Notes: generated by a model from the letters alone, not told the origin. Counted from the first letter of the stretch, positions 36,470-46,030 are shown. The stretch is DNA of 64,000 nt from CBDBBY01 sp965205055 (GCA_965205055.1 OZ242030.1:3534001-3598000), one strand, 5' to 3'. Made by a program: numbers and translations.

Positions 36470-36751
36470 TCAAATCCGGACTTGGCGTCCGGGCGCAGTG
36501 TCCCGCGCGCCCGCGAATATCTCGTCGGGATTGAGGTTGAGTTTCTCAAGATCCACAGTCGTTTTGAACTCCCGGTATGCCTCAGCGAAACTGCGCCGAC
36601 CAGCGGCAAGCCGCTCAAACTTCCGGTGGCCCACCAGTACCACGACCGTCTCGCCGCGTCGGGTCAATTCCACCGTTTTGCCGTGCTCCGCTTCTCGGAT
36701 CAGTCTCGGCAGGTTGCGGCGAGCTTCCGTGATTGAGTGTTTCTCGGTCAT
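36470..36751 (-). CDS. Phd/YefM-type antitoxin next to a broken VapC
   Basis: The 93-residue protein reads MTEKHSITEARRNLPRLIRE, then AEHGKTVELTRRGETVVVLV, the Phd/YefM dimerisation and DNA-binding core. A C-terminal tail, SFAEAYREFKTTVDLEKLNL, would bind the toxin. Possible starts four or five codons upstream exist (36763, 36760). The toxin frame immediately downstream is degraded. Confidence 0.8.
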   Translation of the reverse strand: MTEKHSITEARRNLPRLIREAEHGKTVELTRRGETVVVLVGHRKFERLAAGRRSFAEAYREFKTTVDLEKLNLNPDEIFAGARDTAPGRQVRI

Positions 36752-36839
36752 CTCATTATCCATCATGCAAATGGCCGTCTGCATTACACTGGGCCAGCCA
36801 AGCGGCAAACCCCAAAGTGTCCAGCAGACCAACTGAAAG

Positions 36840-37131
36840 GGAGTTGCCGTATCAAACAAGCCGGACACATGGGTGTACTGCCCTTTCGCAGTTCGCGGCG
36901 CGCAGAATTCAGAAGGCCGTCGACCGGTTAAACGAGATGGAAAGCGGGCAATCCGTCGAAATCCAAATGTCCGTTCCCGGTATCGGAGTTATTGTTCTGG
37001 CTATCATCTTCTCCGAAGCCTTCGACAGTGTCAGCAGGGTAAAATTTCATGCACTGCGGAGCAGCGGTCGTAGGCATGTCCGAGCCATTGGAAGAGTTGC
37101 CAATTGCTTTCTCGGCATCCTCTGTAAATGA
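36840..37131 (+). pseudogene. IS110-family transposase fragment, second locus
   Basis: The frame reads RRIQKAVDRLNEMESGQSVE, then MSVPGIGVIVLAIIFSEAFD, the start of the Transposase_20 domain. After that it loses the LRALAGVAPxTKRSG part. It is shorter and more damaged than the fragment at 8.1 kb. Confidence 0.6.
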
Positions 37132-37441
37132 TCGAAGTCAGACAAACCTTCGACCCGGAACGACGATCAAAAGGCATCCTCTGAACCCCAAACAGTGCGC
37201 TCGACACTATGCTGCGGATCTCCACCCCAGCTTTTTCGCCGCCCGCCAGCGACAGAAGTGCAAACCGGCAAGCCGGGCTTCCCGGAGTCTTGGAGCACCG
37301 CGAAGACTCTGCAATGTCAAAGCGGCTAACATTGCCGCTGGAAAGCGTTAAGAAATTCGGGATTTGTTAACATTGGTTGCCGGTTGCGATCCAATGGAAG
37401 GTTCGATTAGAAATTCGCCGCCAACAAGGAAGGATGCCGAA
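37132..37441. other. Intergenic DNA upstream of the secreted protein
   Basis: No gene is seen. It includes the 5' region of the gene at 37442. Confidence 0.4.
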
Positions 37442-37975
37442 ATGACCATCAAGACCGTCTTGATCGCGTGCGCCATTGCGCTGATGCCGCTGGCCGTGCA
37501 AGCGGAGTGGCGGGAGAAAATTGAAATCGACCGGATCACCGGCGAAAGGCTTCACGCCGGAATCGAGACGGTGGCGTTCGCGGAAAAGCCAAGGCCGTAT
37601 CCGTTCAATCTTGTTCCCGGATTGCTATATCTGAATTGCGCCGGCGGCGTCTTTTTTGCTCTTATCGCCGAAGGCAGGGGAGGCGAACGTCTTGTGGATA
37701 CAATCGAGTTTAGCGATCTGGACGAGTTGCAGATACGCGCGAGAATCGATGATCACGTTGCTTCGTTCCAAGTTGAAAATTGGCGGATGGATGACATCCG
37801 TGCGCTAATGTTTCCCGGCACCGGTCTGGACAGTCTCTATTTGGCAATCGTCCACGCCGGCAATCTGCTGCTGGAGATTCCCACGGTCGAATACGGCGAT
37901 CTTTATTTCTCGTTCGATTTGGCCGGGACCCGTGCGCTGGTCGGTCGAACTTGCGGCGGCGCACAAACCGACTAG
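37442..37975 (+). CDS. Small secreted protein of unknown function
   Basis: The 177-residue precursor starts with a clear signal peptide (MTIKTVLIACAIALMPLAVQ, cleaved after QAE-adjacent Ala). The mature part is beta-rich, with LNCAGGVFFALIAEGRGGER, IEFSDLDELQIRARID and YFSFDLAGTRALVGRTCG. Two Cys residues (LNCAG and RTCGG) could form a disulfide. I recognise no family with certainty. It is convergent with the recombinase gene next to it. Confidence 0.7.
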   Translation: MTIKTVLIACAIALMPLAVQAEWREKIEIDRITGERLHAGIETVAFAEKPRPYPFNLVPGLLYLNCAGGVFFALIAEGRGGERLVDTIEFSDLDELQIRARIDDHVASFQVENWRMDDIRALMFPGTGLDSLYLAIVHAGNLLLEIPTVEYGDLYFSFDLAGTRALVGRTCGGAQTD

Positions 37976-37976
37976 C

Positions 37977-38877
37977 CTAAAGATACCGCAAGGCTTCACC
38001 CGCACTTTCGTTGCGGGTATATCGCGCAACCATTCTGGTCGTTGACCAGCGGCCTTGACGCATGACCGTTGCGGGTTACCCGCAACGCCATGCCGACCCG
38101 CCCGAAGTGACCGCCGAAACCGGCGCCCAGACCGCAAGCTTTGGCGACCGCCGCGATCCGGTTTGCGATCTGTCTGTCCCCTAGTTTGAATACCGAGTCG
38201 GATTCCGCCGGAGTCTCGAACTCGCGCAAGCGGTCCAAATCCGCCATTGCGGTCGCGGTGATCGCGACGACCGCCCCGGCGCCTGTCGGATCCGTTTTCG
38301 ACCGGCGGATCGTGACCCGGCCGCTGTCGTCGGTCTCGCGTTCAATGTCGGCCCATCGCAATGCGGCGGCTTCCGACCGGCGCAATCCGGCTTCCGAAAC
38401 GACCGAAACGATTGCCATTGTCTTTGCGGCTTTCTCGCGGTTGCGCTGCAAGTCGAGATGGGCGCGGATGACCGCAACGGCTTCGCTGGTCAGACCGCGG
38501 GCTTGCTTGACGGTTTTGGTTTCCGCCGCTTGCCGGGCGAAGCCCTGCATCGCGGTCTTGATGATCGGCGCGGCGCAAGGGTTGATTTGGCCGGCAAGCC
38601 GATGGGCTTCACCTATCGCGGCGCAAGCCATGCGCAGGGTCGAGACGCTCGCGCCGCCGGCGAAACGAGCGGCCAGGAACGAGGCAACATGTTCGGAATC
38701 CGCCGGCAAGACCGGGTGGCCGTGATCGCCCGCCCAGTCCGTCCAGAAGGTCCAAGCCGTTCGATAGGCACGGCGCGTTTCGGGCGCCTTGCTCGCGGCG
38801 AGCGCCGAGACCAGCGGATCGCGCGATTCGGCCGGAATGATCCGGTCGTCGAAGATCGAGACGGTCGGCATGTCCAT
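37977..38877 (-). pseudogene. Tyrosine recombinase/integrase with a C-terminal frameshift
   Basis: The protein has the N-terminal core-binding domain (SALAASKAPETRRAYRTAWT) and the catalytic Arg in VSEAGLRRSEAAALRWADI. The H-x-x-R box GGHFGRVGMA is present. Shortly after, the frame is lost: the frame in use reads RVTRNGHASRPLVND and ends at 37996. The +1 frame reads VMRQGRWSTTRMVARYTRNE and then SAGEALRYL and a stop at 37977, carrying the expected nucleophile Tyr. A single-base change near 38060-38075 would join them, so the enzyme is inactive unless frameshifting is programmed. Confidence 0.8.
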
Positions 38878-39037
38878 CGCGGTTTTTCCGGCTGGTTTCG
38901 GATTCCGTTAAGGGGCATTATCGGAATTCTGCCACTTCGATTGGTTTGACATCGGTGTTGGCATTTGGAATTCGTAGCCGGATGATCAGGCACCTTTCTG
39001 GAATTGCTCCAAATCACGTTCGCAGAGGCGTTCGCGC
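38878..39037. other. Divergent promoter region
   Basis: It separates the recombinase from the catabolic operon. I could not define att sites here. Confidence 0.35.
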
Positions 39038-39796
39038 GTGATACAAGCGGCTGTAGTGTGCAATCCGGATGGGGCCGCGCCGGTCCTTCTCGTGTGCGAG
39101 CATGCTTCGCGCTTCATTCCCCCGGAGTACGGAAACCTCGGCTTGGAGACTCAAGCCTTGTCCAGCCATATCGCGTTCGATCTCGGAGCCGCGGAAGTCG
39201 CTCGCGCCATCAGCGACGAATTGGACGCGCCTCTTGTTGAAGGAACGATTTCGCGCTTGATCCTCGACTGCAATCGGACTCTCGATGCGCCGGATTTGAT
39301 TCCCGAACGAAGCGAGCGTTTCGAGATTCCCGGCAACAAGGGACTGACCTCGGCGGAGCGGAATGGCCGGATTGAGAACGTGCATGTACCGTTCCACAGA
39401 ACGGTGGAAGAAACCTTGGCGCACATCGAATCCGTTCGATGCATCGCGACGATCCATAGCTTCACCCCGGTCTACAACGGGCAATCCAGAAGTGTTGAGC
39501 TCGGAGTTCTCCACGATGCCGACTCGCGCTTGGCGGACCGCGTTCTGGAGCTTGCGAATGATTCCATTCCGCTTGAAGCGGTGCGAAACCAGCCCTACGG
39601 ATCCGGCGACGGGGTGCTTTACACGTTGCGGCGGCATGCGGTCGAGCGAGGCATTCCGAATGTCATGCTGGAAGTGCGGAACGATTTGATCGCTGCTCCT
39701 GAAGATCAGCTAAGGATCGGAAAGGCGCTGGCTTTGATCATTTCGGAAGCTGCGGATCGTCTCGAGTCTGCGCAGTCCGCGGAAAGGCCCGAGTGA
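39038..39796 (+). CDS. N-formylglutamate amidohydrolase family protein
   Basis: The 252-residue protein matches the FGase family: VLLVCEHASRFIPPEYGNLG, RLILDCNRTLDAPDLIPERS, IATIHSFTPVYNGQSRSVEL, and MLEVRNDLI near the end. Members hydrolyse N-formyl groups from glutamate or related amides. The GTG start at 39038 fits the family N terminus. It overlaps the next TRAP gene (GTG at 39793 before the TGA). Its place at the head of a transport/dehydrogenase operon suggests deformylation or deacylation of the imported compound. Confidence 0.88.
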   Translation: MIQAAVVCNPDGAAPVLLVCEHASRFIPPEYGNLGLETQALSSHIAFDLGAAEVARAISDELDAPLVEGTISRLILDCNRTLDAPDLIPERSERFEIPGNKGLTSAERNGRIENVHVPFHRTVEETLAHIESVRCIATIHSFTPVYNGQSRSVELGVLHDADSRLADRVLELANDSIPLEAVRNQPYGSGDGVLYTLRRHAVERGIPNVMLEVRNDLIAAPEDQLRIGKALALIISEAADRLESAQSAERPE

Positions 39797-40299
39797 ATCT
39801 TTTACTCCTGAGATATGTGCGCGTCGTCGATGCGATCAACTTCCGCTTCGGACGCTTCGCAATGTACGGAATCTTCGTCATGGTGGCGATTCTGCTGTGG
39901 TCGTCGATCTCCAAGACGTTTTTTCTGCCGTCGCTCTGGACGCTCGAATTGGCCCAGTTCGCGATGGTCGCGTACTACATGATCGGCGGCCCCTACTCGA
40001 TCCAGCTCGGCTCGAACGTCAGAATGGACCTCTTCTACGGCGGCTGGTCGCCGCGCCGGAAAGCATGGTTCGACGCGTTCACGGTGATGTTCCTGATCTT
40101 CTATCTGGGAGTTCTGCTCTACGGTGGTCTGACCAGCATAGGCTATGCGTTCGAATACAATGAGCGCAGCAACACGGCTTGGCGGCCTTACATGTGGCCG
40201 ATCAAGTCGATCATGTGCCTCGGCATCCTGCTGATGCTGCTTCAGGCGATTTCGGAGTTCCTCAAGGATGTCGCCCGTTTGAGAGGGGTCGAACTCTAG
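39793..40299 (+). CDS. TRAP transporter small permease subunit (DctQ-like)
   Basis: The 168-residue protein has four hydrophobic helices with the DctQ pattern (FAMYGIFVMVAILLWSSISK, FAMVAYYMIGGPYSIQLGSN, VRMDLFYGGWSPRRKAWFDA). It overlaps the preceding gene by four bases and the following large-permease gene by one base (TAGTG). With the DctM- and DctP-like products it forms a complete DctP-type TRAP system. Confidence 0.9.
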   Translation: MNLLLLRYVRVVDAINFRFGRFAMYGIFVMVAILLWSSISKTFFLPSLWTLELAQFAMVAYYMIGGPYSIQLGSNVRMDLFYGGWSPRRKAWFDAFTVMFLIFYLGVLLYGGLTSIGYAFEYNERSNTAWRPYMWPIKSIMCLGILLMLLQAISEFLKDVARLRGVEL

Positions 40300-41621
40300 T
40301 GCCGTACGAGCTGATCGCCATCCTGATGTTTTCGACCATGATGCTGATGCTCATGACGGGTCAGCGCGTGTTCGGAGCGATCGGATTCGTGGCGGTCGCC
40401 GCCGCGCTTCTGCTTTGGGGGACCGGCGGTTCGGACATCGGCTTCTCGGCGGCGATGAAGCTGATGAAGTGGTATCCGCTTCTGACCCTCCCGATGTTCA
40501 TATTCATGGGCTATGTGCTTTCGGAAGCGCGGATAGCGGATGATTTGTACCGCATGTTCCACGTATGGATGGGGCCGGTTCGCGGTGGGCTCGCTCTAGG
40601 CACGATCGGATTGATGGTTCTGGTGTCGGCCATGAACGGCCTTTCTGTCGCCGGTATGGCGATCGGCGCCACGATCGCGCTTCCCGAACTGCTGAGAAGG
40701 GGATACGACAAGCGCATGGTGACCGGCGTGATCCAGGCGGGGTCCTCGCTTGGCATACTGGTTCCCCCGTCTGTCGTTCTCGTGCTCTATGCGATGATCG
40801 CGCGTCAGCCGGTCGGACAGCTTTGGCTTGCCGGCGTGCTTCCGGGTCTGATGATGGCCGCGATGTTCATGATCTACATTGCGGCGCGCTGCCGGATCCA
40901 GCCGAACCTCGGCCCTGCGCTCCCGAAGGACGAGCGCGACATGCCTTTGGCGAAAAAGCTGAAACTGCTCCGGGCGGGGCTGCTGCCGGTTTTCATATTC
41001 GCGGCGATGATGGTGCCGTTCGTCAACGGTTGGACCAGCCTGGTCGAGAGTTCCGCCATCGGCGCGATGACCGCGTTCCTGGCGGCAATCATCAAGGGCC
41101 GCATGACCCGGAAGGTGTTCGAGACTTCGGTGCGGCAGACGCTCGGCGTGTCTTGCATGTTCATGTGGATCATTCTGGCGGCGTTGGGATTCGGCGCGGT
41201 CTTCGACGGGCTTGGCGCGGTGCGGGCCATCGAGACGCTGTTTTCGGATCAATTGGGTCTGAGCCCTTGGACGACCTTGATCCTTATGCAGGCGTCGTTT
41301 CTGATCATGGGCACATTTCTGGACGACACGGCGATGCTCGTGATTGTCGCGCCGCTCTACATCCCGCTCGTCGGCGCGCTCGGATTCGACCTGATCTGGT
41401 ACGGCGTCCTATACACGATCACGACTCAGATCGCCTACATGACGCCGCCGTTCGGATACAACCTGTTCCTCATGCGGGCGATGGCTCCCCCTGAAATCAG
41501 CCTGCGCGACATTTACGGTTCGATTCTGCCCTTCGTGCTCGTGATGGTTGTCGCGTTGGGGCTTGTGATGATCTTTCCGCAGATCGCGCTTTGGTTTCCT
41601 GACTACATCTACGCAAAATGA
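40299..41621 (+). CDS. TRAP transporter large permease subunit (DctM-like)
   Basis: The 440-residue protein starts at a GTG overlapping the dctQ stop. Signatures are MNGLSVAGMAIGATIALPEL, GVIQAGSSLGILVPPSVVLV, LIMGTFLDDTAMLVIVAPLY, and AYMTPPFGYNLFLMRAMAPP, all within a 12-helix pattern. It is the transport channel of the system, energised by the sodium gradient in characterised members. Confidence 0.92.
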   Translation: MPYELIAILMFSTMMLMLMTGQRVFGAIGFVAVAAALLLWGTGGSDIGFSAAMKLMKWYPLLTLPMFIFMGYVLSEARIADDLYRMFHVWMGPVRGGLALGTIGLMVLVSAMNGLSVAGMAIGATIALPELLRRGYDKRMVTGVIQAGSSLGILVPPSVVLVLYAMIARQPVGQLWLAGVLPGLMMAAMFMIYIAARCRIQPNLGPALPKDERDMPLAKKLKLLRAGLLPVFIFAAMMVPFVNGWTSLVESSAIGAMTAFLAAIIKGRMTRKVFETSVRQTLGVSCMFMWIILAALGFGAVFDGLGAVRAIETLFSDQLGLSPWTTLILMQASFLIMGTFLDDTAMLVIVAPLYIPLVGALGFDLIWYGVLYTITTQIAYMTPPFGYNLFLMRAMAPPEISLRDIYGSILPFVLVMVVALGLVMIFPQIALWFPDYIYAK

Positions 41622-41889
41622 CATGTCTGCCGGATTCAATTCCATTGGTCGAACTTCGTTGATTCGCCTTCTGGATGAAGCAAGGCATGCCCGATAGGTT
41701 GCGTGGCGCGGATGTTCCGAAGAAGCGAGGCTGCATTCCGGTACGTTGAAGTGACTGCGAATTGGGGCGGCAGCGGGGTTCCGTAGGAAGAATGGAGCGC
41801 GGCACTTTTGTCATTCGCTCGACTCATGCATAGTGTCTGGAGGGGCGGAGTTCCGCATTCCGCCGAATGCAAACAAAAGGACTAATCAT
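41622..41889. other. Gap inside the TRAP operon
   Basis: A 268-base gap separates dctM from the binding-protein gene. It may hold a secondary promoter for abundant binding protein. No gene or clear hairpin is seen. Confidence 0.4.
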
Positions 41890-42924
41890 ATGACGACGAG
41901 ACGCAATTTCATCGCCACGGCGGGATTGGGCGGAGCGGCCGCGCTCGCTGCGCCCGCCGTGCATGCCCAATCGAAGATCCGCTGGCGCATGCAAACCTAT
42001 GCCGGACCTGCTCTGGCGGAACATGTCATCAAGCCCGCCGTGGAGTCGTTCAACAAGATCGCCGGAGACGAAATGGAGATCGAGCTGTTCTTCGCCGATC
42101 AGCTGGTCCCCACAGGGGAGCTTTTTCGCGCTATGCAGCGCGGCACGATCGACGCCGTTCAGTCGGACGACGATTCAATGGCGTCGCCCACGGAGGTCAC
42201 CGTGTTCGGCGGATATTTCCCGTTCGCCAGCCGCTACTCCTTGGATGTGCCGGTGCTGTTCAACCAGTACGGGCTCGGCGAGATCTGGGACGCGGAGTAT
42301 TCGAAGGTCGGCGTCAAGTGGCTGTCCGCAGGAGCATGGGATCCGTGCCATTTCGCGACGAAAGAGCCGATCCGCAGCCTTGAGGATCTCAAGGGAAAGC
42401 GGGTCTTCACCTTCCCGACCGCAGGCCGGTTTCTGAGCCAGTTCGGAGTCGTTCCGGTATCGCTTCCTTGGGAGGATATAGAGGTCGCGGTCCAGACGGG
42501 CGAGCTCGACGGCATCGCGTGGTCGGGCATAACCGAAGACTACACGGTCGGATGGGCCGATGTGACGGATTACTTCCTGACCAACAACATTTCGGGCGCG
42601 TGGGCCGGATCTTTCTTCGCGAACATGGACGCCTACAACGAACTGCCTGATCGACTCAAAGAGCTGCTGAAGCTCACGATGGACAGTTCCCACTACTATC
42701 GCCAGTGGTGGTATTGGGGAGGCGAAGCCCATCTCCGCACCCAAGGGACGAAGATGACGCTGACATCGATCCCGGACGAGGAATGGGCCGTCGTGGAGGC
42801 AGCCGCGCGCGACTTCTGGGACGAGATCGCCGCCGAGTCGCCCACCAAGGCGAAGGTTGTGGAAATTCTCAAGGAGTACAACGCCATAATGGAGCAGGCG
42901 GGACGCCCCTACCGTTACGGCTGA
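41890..42924 (+). CDS. TRAP transporter substrate-binding protein (DctP family), Tat signal
   Basis: The 344-residue precursor starts MTTRRNFIATAGLGGAAALA with a twin-arginine motif, then APAVHAQ. The mature protein has the DctP fold: FADQLVPTGELFRAMQRGTI, SLEDLKGKRVFTFPTAGRFL (the Arg-containing carboxylate-binding region), and ISGAWAGSFFANMDAY. Tat export is common for TRAP binding proteins of the keto-acid class. ATG 41890 is chosen because it begins the signal peptide. Confidence 0.92.
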   Translation: MTTRRNFIATAGLGGAAALAAPAVHAQSKIRWRMQTYAGPALAEHVIKPAVESFNKIAGDEMEIELFFADQLVPTGELFRAMQRGTIDAVQSDDDSMASPTEVTVFGGYFPFASRYSLDVPVLFNQYGLGEIWDAEYSKVGVKWLSAGAWDPCHFATKEPIRSLEDLKGKRVFTFPTAGRFLSQFGVVPVSLPWEDIEVAVQTGELDGIAWSGITEDYTVGWADVTDYFLTNNISGAWAGSFFANMDAYNELPDRLKELLKLTMDSSHYYRQWWYWGGEAHLRTQGTKMTLTSIPDEEWAVVEAAARDFWDEIAAESPTKAKVVEILKEYNAIMEQAGRPYRYG

Positions 42925-43040
42925 ACAAGCTGGGCCGGGAGGGGCGATCCCTCCCGGTCGCAACCGAAAACTCGGTCTGCTCGCGAAGGGATGAACGGGC
43001 CGCGCCAACTCCGCGCGGACTTGAGCATTGAAGGATTCAA

Positions 43041-44417
43041 ATGTCGCATGTCTTGAAATGCATTTCGCCGGTGAATGGCGAGGTATACGCCGAACGGCCC
43101 GCAGCCGGCGCGGCGGAGGCGTCGGCGGCTGTAGACCGAGCCAAAGCGGCGCACTACGACTGGTCGAAACGACCGCTGGATGAACGAATCCGCCTGGTGC
43201 TCGCCGGGGTTGAACGCGTGGGAGCGATGAACGACGAGATCGTGCCCGAGCTTGCTTGGCAGATGGGCCGTCCTGTCCGCTTCGGGGGCGAATTCAACGG
43301 TTTCAAGGAGCGCGCCGAATACATGGCCTCCATCGCCGGCGAAGCGCTTGCGGACGTCTTTCCGGATTCCGGGGATGGGTTTCGAAGGCGGATTGCGAGG
43401 GAGCCATTCCCGACCGTATTCGTGATCGCACCTTGGAACTACCCTTACATGACCGCCATAAACACGGTCGCGCCAGCTCTCATTGCAGGCAGTTCCGTGG
43501 TTTTGAAGCATGCGACGCAAACGATGCTCGTCGGTGAACGCATGGAGACCGCATTCAAGGAAGCCGGGTTGCCCGACGATGTGTTCCAGAACCTGTTCCT
43601 CGACCACTCGACGGCGCTGGACTTGATCTCGTCGGGGTCATTCGGATTCGTCAATTTCACCGGGTCGGTCGAAACGGGCCGGGTGATCGAAAGAGCCGCC
43701 GCAGGCACATTCACTTCGTTGGGACTCGAGCTCGGAGGCAAGGATCCGGGCTACGTCGCTGAAGACGCCGACATCGGCGCGGCGGCGGAGGGGCTTATGG
43801 ACGGCGCGACGTTCAATTCGGGACAGTGCTGCTGCGGGATTGAGCGAATTTACGTGCATGCCTCGCGCTTCGACGACTTCGTCGGCCGGGCCGTCGAGTT
43901 CGCCCAAAACTTGAAGCTGGGAGATCCTCTGAAAGAATCGACCAACCTCGGACCGATGGCCCAGAAACGGTTCGCGACGGAAGTGCGCCGCCAAATCGAA
44001 GAAGCCGTCGATGTCGGCGCGGTCGCCCACGTCGAAAGGTTCGATGGCGACGACGGTGAAGCCTATCTTTCGCCGCAGGTGCTGACCTCGGTCGATCACG
44101 GGATGCGCCTGATGCAGGAGGAGAACTTCGGACCGGTCGCCGGAATTATGTCTGTCCAATCGGATGACGAAGCCGTCGCACTCATGAACGACAGCCGATT
44201 TGGACTCACTGCATCAATCTGGACGTCTCATCAAGAGCGGGCGGAACAGATCGGCTCGCAGCTGGACACGGGAACCGTGTTCATGAACCGATGCGATTAT
44301 CTCGACCCGAGCTTGTGCTGGACGGGCAGGAAAGACACCGGCCGCGGTGCCGCGCTGTCCCAACTCGGATACCAAGCCCTTACCCGCCCGAAATCCTACC
44401 ATTTGAAGATCACGTAA
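43041..44417 (+). CDS. Aldehyde dehydrogenase
   Basis: The 458-residue NAD(P)-dependent enzyme oxidises an aldehyde to its acid. It has FVIAPWNYPYMTAINTVAPA, VNFTGSVETGRVI, the general-base Glu in LELGGKDPGYVAED and the nucleophile Cys in ATFNSGQCCCGIERIYVHA. The later EENFGPVAGIMSV and NDSRFGLTASIWT blocks are typical. It is followed after nine bases by the alcohol dehydrogenase, so the pair likely converts an alcohol to an acid. Confidence 0.93.
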   Translation: MSHVLKCISPVNGEVYAERPAAGAAEASAAVDRAKAAHYDWSKRPLDERIRLVLAGVERVGAMNDEIVPELAWQMGRPVRFGGEFNGFKERAEYMASIAGEALADVFPDSGDGFRRRIAREPFPTVFVIAPWNYPYMTAINTVAPALIAGSSVVLKHATQTMLVGERMETAFKEAGLPDDVFQNLFLDHSTALDLISSGSFGFVNFTGSVETGRVIERAAAGTFTSLGLELGGKDPGYVAEDADIGAAAEGLMDGATFNSGQCCCGIERIYVHASRFDDFVGRAVEFAQNLKLGDPLKESTNLGPMAQKRFATEVRRQIEEAVDVGAVAHVERFDGDDGEAYLSPQVLTSVDHGMRLMQEENFGPVAGIMSVQSDDEAVALMNDSRFGLTASIWTSHQERAEQIGSQLDTGTVFMNRCDYLDPSLCWTGRKDTGRGAALSQLGYQALTRPKSYHLKIT

Positions 44418-44426
44418 GGAGCCGCC

Positions 44427-45575
44427 GTGAAAGCTGACTGGTCATATCCTACTTCCGTCAAATTCGGTCCGGGCCGGATTGCGGAACTCCCTGACGCCTG
44501 CCGAGCGGCGGGAATAAATCGTCCTTTGTTCGTAACGGACAGGAACTTGAAAGATCTCCCGATCACCAGAAAGGCGATTGAGATCCTCGAAAACGCCGGA
44601 TTCACCGTCGCGCTGTTCGCGGAAGTCGATGCCAATCCGTCGGACACGAACTTGGCGGCCGGATTGGAAGCTTACCGATCAGGCGGGCACGACGGGGTCG
44701 CCGCATTCGGCGGAGGTTCCGGGCTGGATCTCGGCAAAATGATCGCCTTCATGAAGGGCCAGACCCGCCCGATCTGGGACTTTGAAGACATCGGCGATTG
44801 GTGGATGCGCGCGAACTCGGATGGGATTGACCCGATCGTAGCCGTTCCGACAACGGCCGGAACGGGATCCGAGGTCGGCAGAGCTTCGGTGATCACCAAC
44901 AGCGCAACGAAGATCAAGAAAGTCATTTTCCATCCCAAGGTCCTGCCGTCCATTGTCATCTGCGACCCTGAACTGACTGTCGCGTTGCCGCCCGCGATCA
45001 CTGCCGGCACGGGCATGGATGCGTTCGCTCACTGTCTGGAGGCATTCTGCGCCCCAAGCTACCATCCGATGGGCCAGGGCATTGCGTTGGAAGGCATGCG
45101 GCTCGTGAAGGAAAACTTAATAAGAGCGTACGAGGACGGCTCGGATATTGAAGCCAGATCGAACATGATGAGCGCTGCGGCGATGGGCGCCGTTGCATTC
45201 CAGAAGGGGTTGGGCGCAATCCATTCGCTTTCGCATCCGGTCGGCGCGAATTACGATACCCATCACGGCACGACCAACGCGGTCGTCATGGATTGCGTGC
45301 TAGAGTTCAACAGGTCGGCTATTGAGGACTTGCTCGCATCCGCTGCCGCGTACTTGGGAATACCGGGCGGCTTTGACGGCTTTTGCACTTTCGTCGATGA
45401 ATTGAATGCAGCGCTTGGGATTCCAAAGAACCTTAAGGAGATGGGCGTGCCGAATGACCGGATTGAAGAGCTCGCTGCGATGGCGATCCAGGACCCGACC
45501 GCATCCGGAAATCCTCGACCGCTGCGGCATGAAGACGCGGTGCAGCTCTACAAGAAGTGCTTTGATCTTGAGTGA
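44427..45575 (+). CDS. Iron-containing alcohol dehydrogenase
   Basis: The 382-residue enzyme belongs to the group III alcohol dehydrogenases. It shows the nucleotide-binding GVAAFGGGSGLDLGKMIAFM and VPTTAGTGSEVGRASVI, and metal ligands in TGMDAFAHCLEAFCAPSYHP and AIHSLSHPVGANYDTHHGTT. It oxidises primary alcohols, probably feeding the preceding aldehyde dehydrogenase. Its last ~100 bases are duplicated, decayed, at 47879-47984. Confidence 0.93.
   Translation: MKADWSYPTSVKFGPGRIAELPDACRAAGINRPLFVTDRNLKDLPITRKAIEILENAGFTVALFAEVDANPSDTNLAAGLEAYRSGGHDGVAAFGGGSGLDLGKMIAFMKGQTRPIWDFEDIGDWWMRANSDGIDPIVAVPTTAGTGSEVGRASVITNSATKIKKVIFHPKVLPSIVICDPELTVALPPAITAGTGMDAFAHCLEAFCAPSYHPMGQGIALEGMRLVKENLIRAYEDGSDIEARSNMMSAAAMGAVAFQKGLGAIHSLSHPVGANYDTHHGTTNAVVMDCVLEFNRSAIEDLLASAAAYLGIPGGFDGFCTFVDELNAALGIPKNLKEMGVPNDRIEELAAMAIQDPTASGNPRPLRHEDAVQLYKKCFDLE
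45474..45575. repeat. ADH 3' end, left copy of a direct repeat
   Basis: This segment, ending CAAGAAGTGCTTTGATCTTG, recurs in the same orientation at 47879-47984. The two copies bracket the hypothetical gene and AAA ATPase at 45.7-47.5 kb. Confidence 0.7.
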
Positions 45576-45709
45576 AAGATCATCCCGATTAGCGGAGACG
45601 ACGCGCCAACGTCGTGCGGCGACGTCCTTAATCGAAAAAATCAAAAGGCAATTATGCGATTACTGAGTAATTCCCAATTGCCTACGATTGGATCATTACG
45701 GCGGAATGG

Positions 45710-45970
45710 ATGAATCGGAAACAACGATTATCCCATGAATATGCCAACCAAAACTATCCGGAAGTCAGCGCGTCCGAATACCTATCCAGCTTAGCGGCTG
45801 CTTTAGTTTTATCGCTCTCCACCTTTTCGGGAGCGGTTGCAGCGAGTTTAATTCACAACTGCAATATTTCTTATAATGGAAGCTTTTTCGGTGCTGCTTT
45901 GACGAATTTGTGCCAAAAGATTATGGATTTCCCAATGCCACTCTCAAATCCAACTTCACGGAAAAAATAG
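45710..45970 (+). CDS. Small hypothetical protein, possibly exported
   Basis: An 86-codon ATG frame has a hydrophobic stretch (LSSLAAALVLSLSTFSGAVA) that could be a signal peptide preceded by an unusually long charged N terminus, and a Cys-containing tail. It matches no family. It lies in AT-rich DNA between the alcohol dehydrogenase and the convergent AAA ATPase. It could be spurious. Confidence 0.35.
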   Translation: MNRKQRLSHEYANQNYPEVSASEYLSSLAAALVLSLSTFSGAVAASLIHNCNISYNGSFFGAALTNLCQKIMDFPMPLSNPTSRKK

Positions 45971-46030
45971 GCAGTGCAGTCCCTATTGGAGTCAATCACG
46001 CCTATTTGTGATATTCGTGGTGCGCATCTT

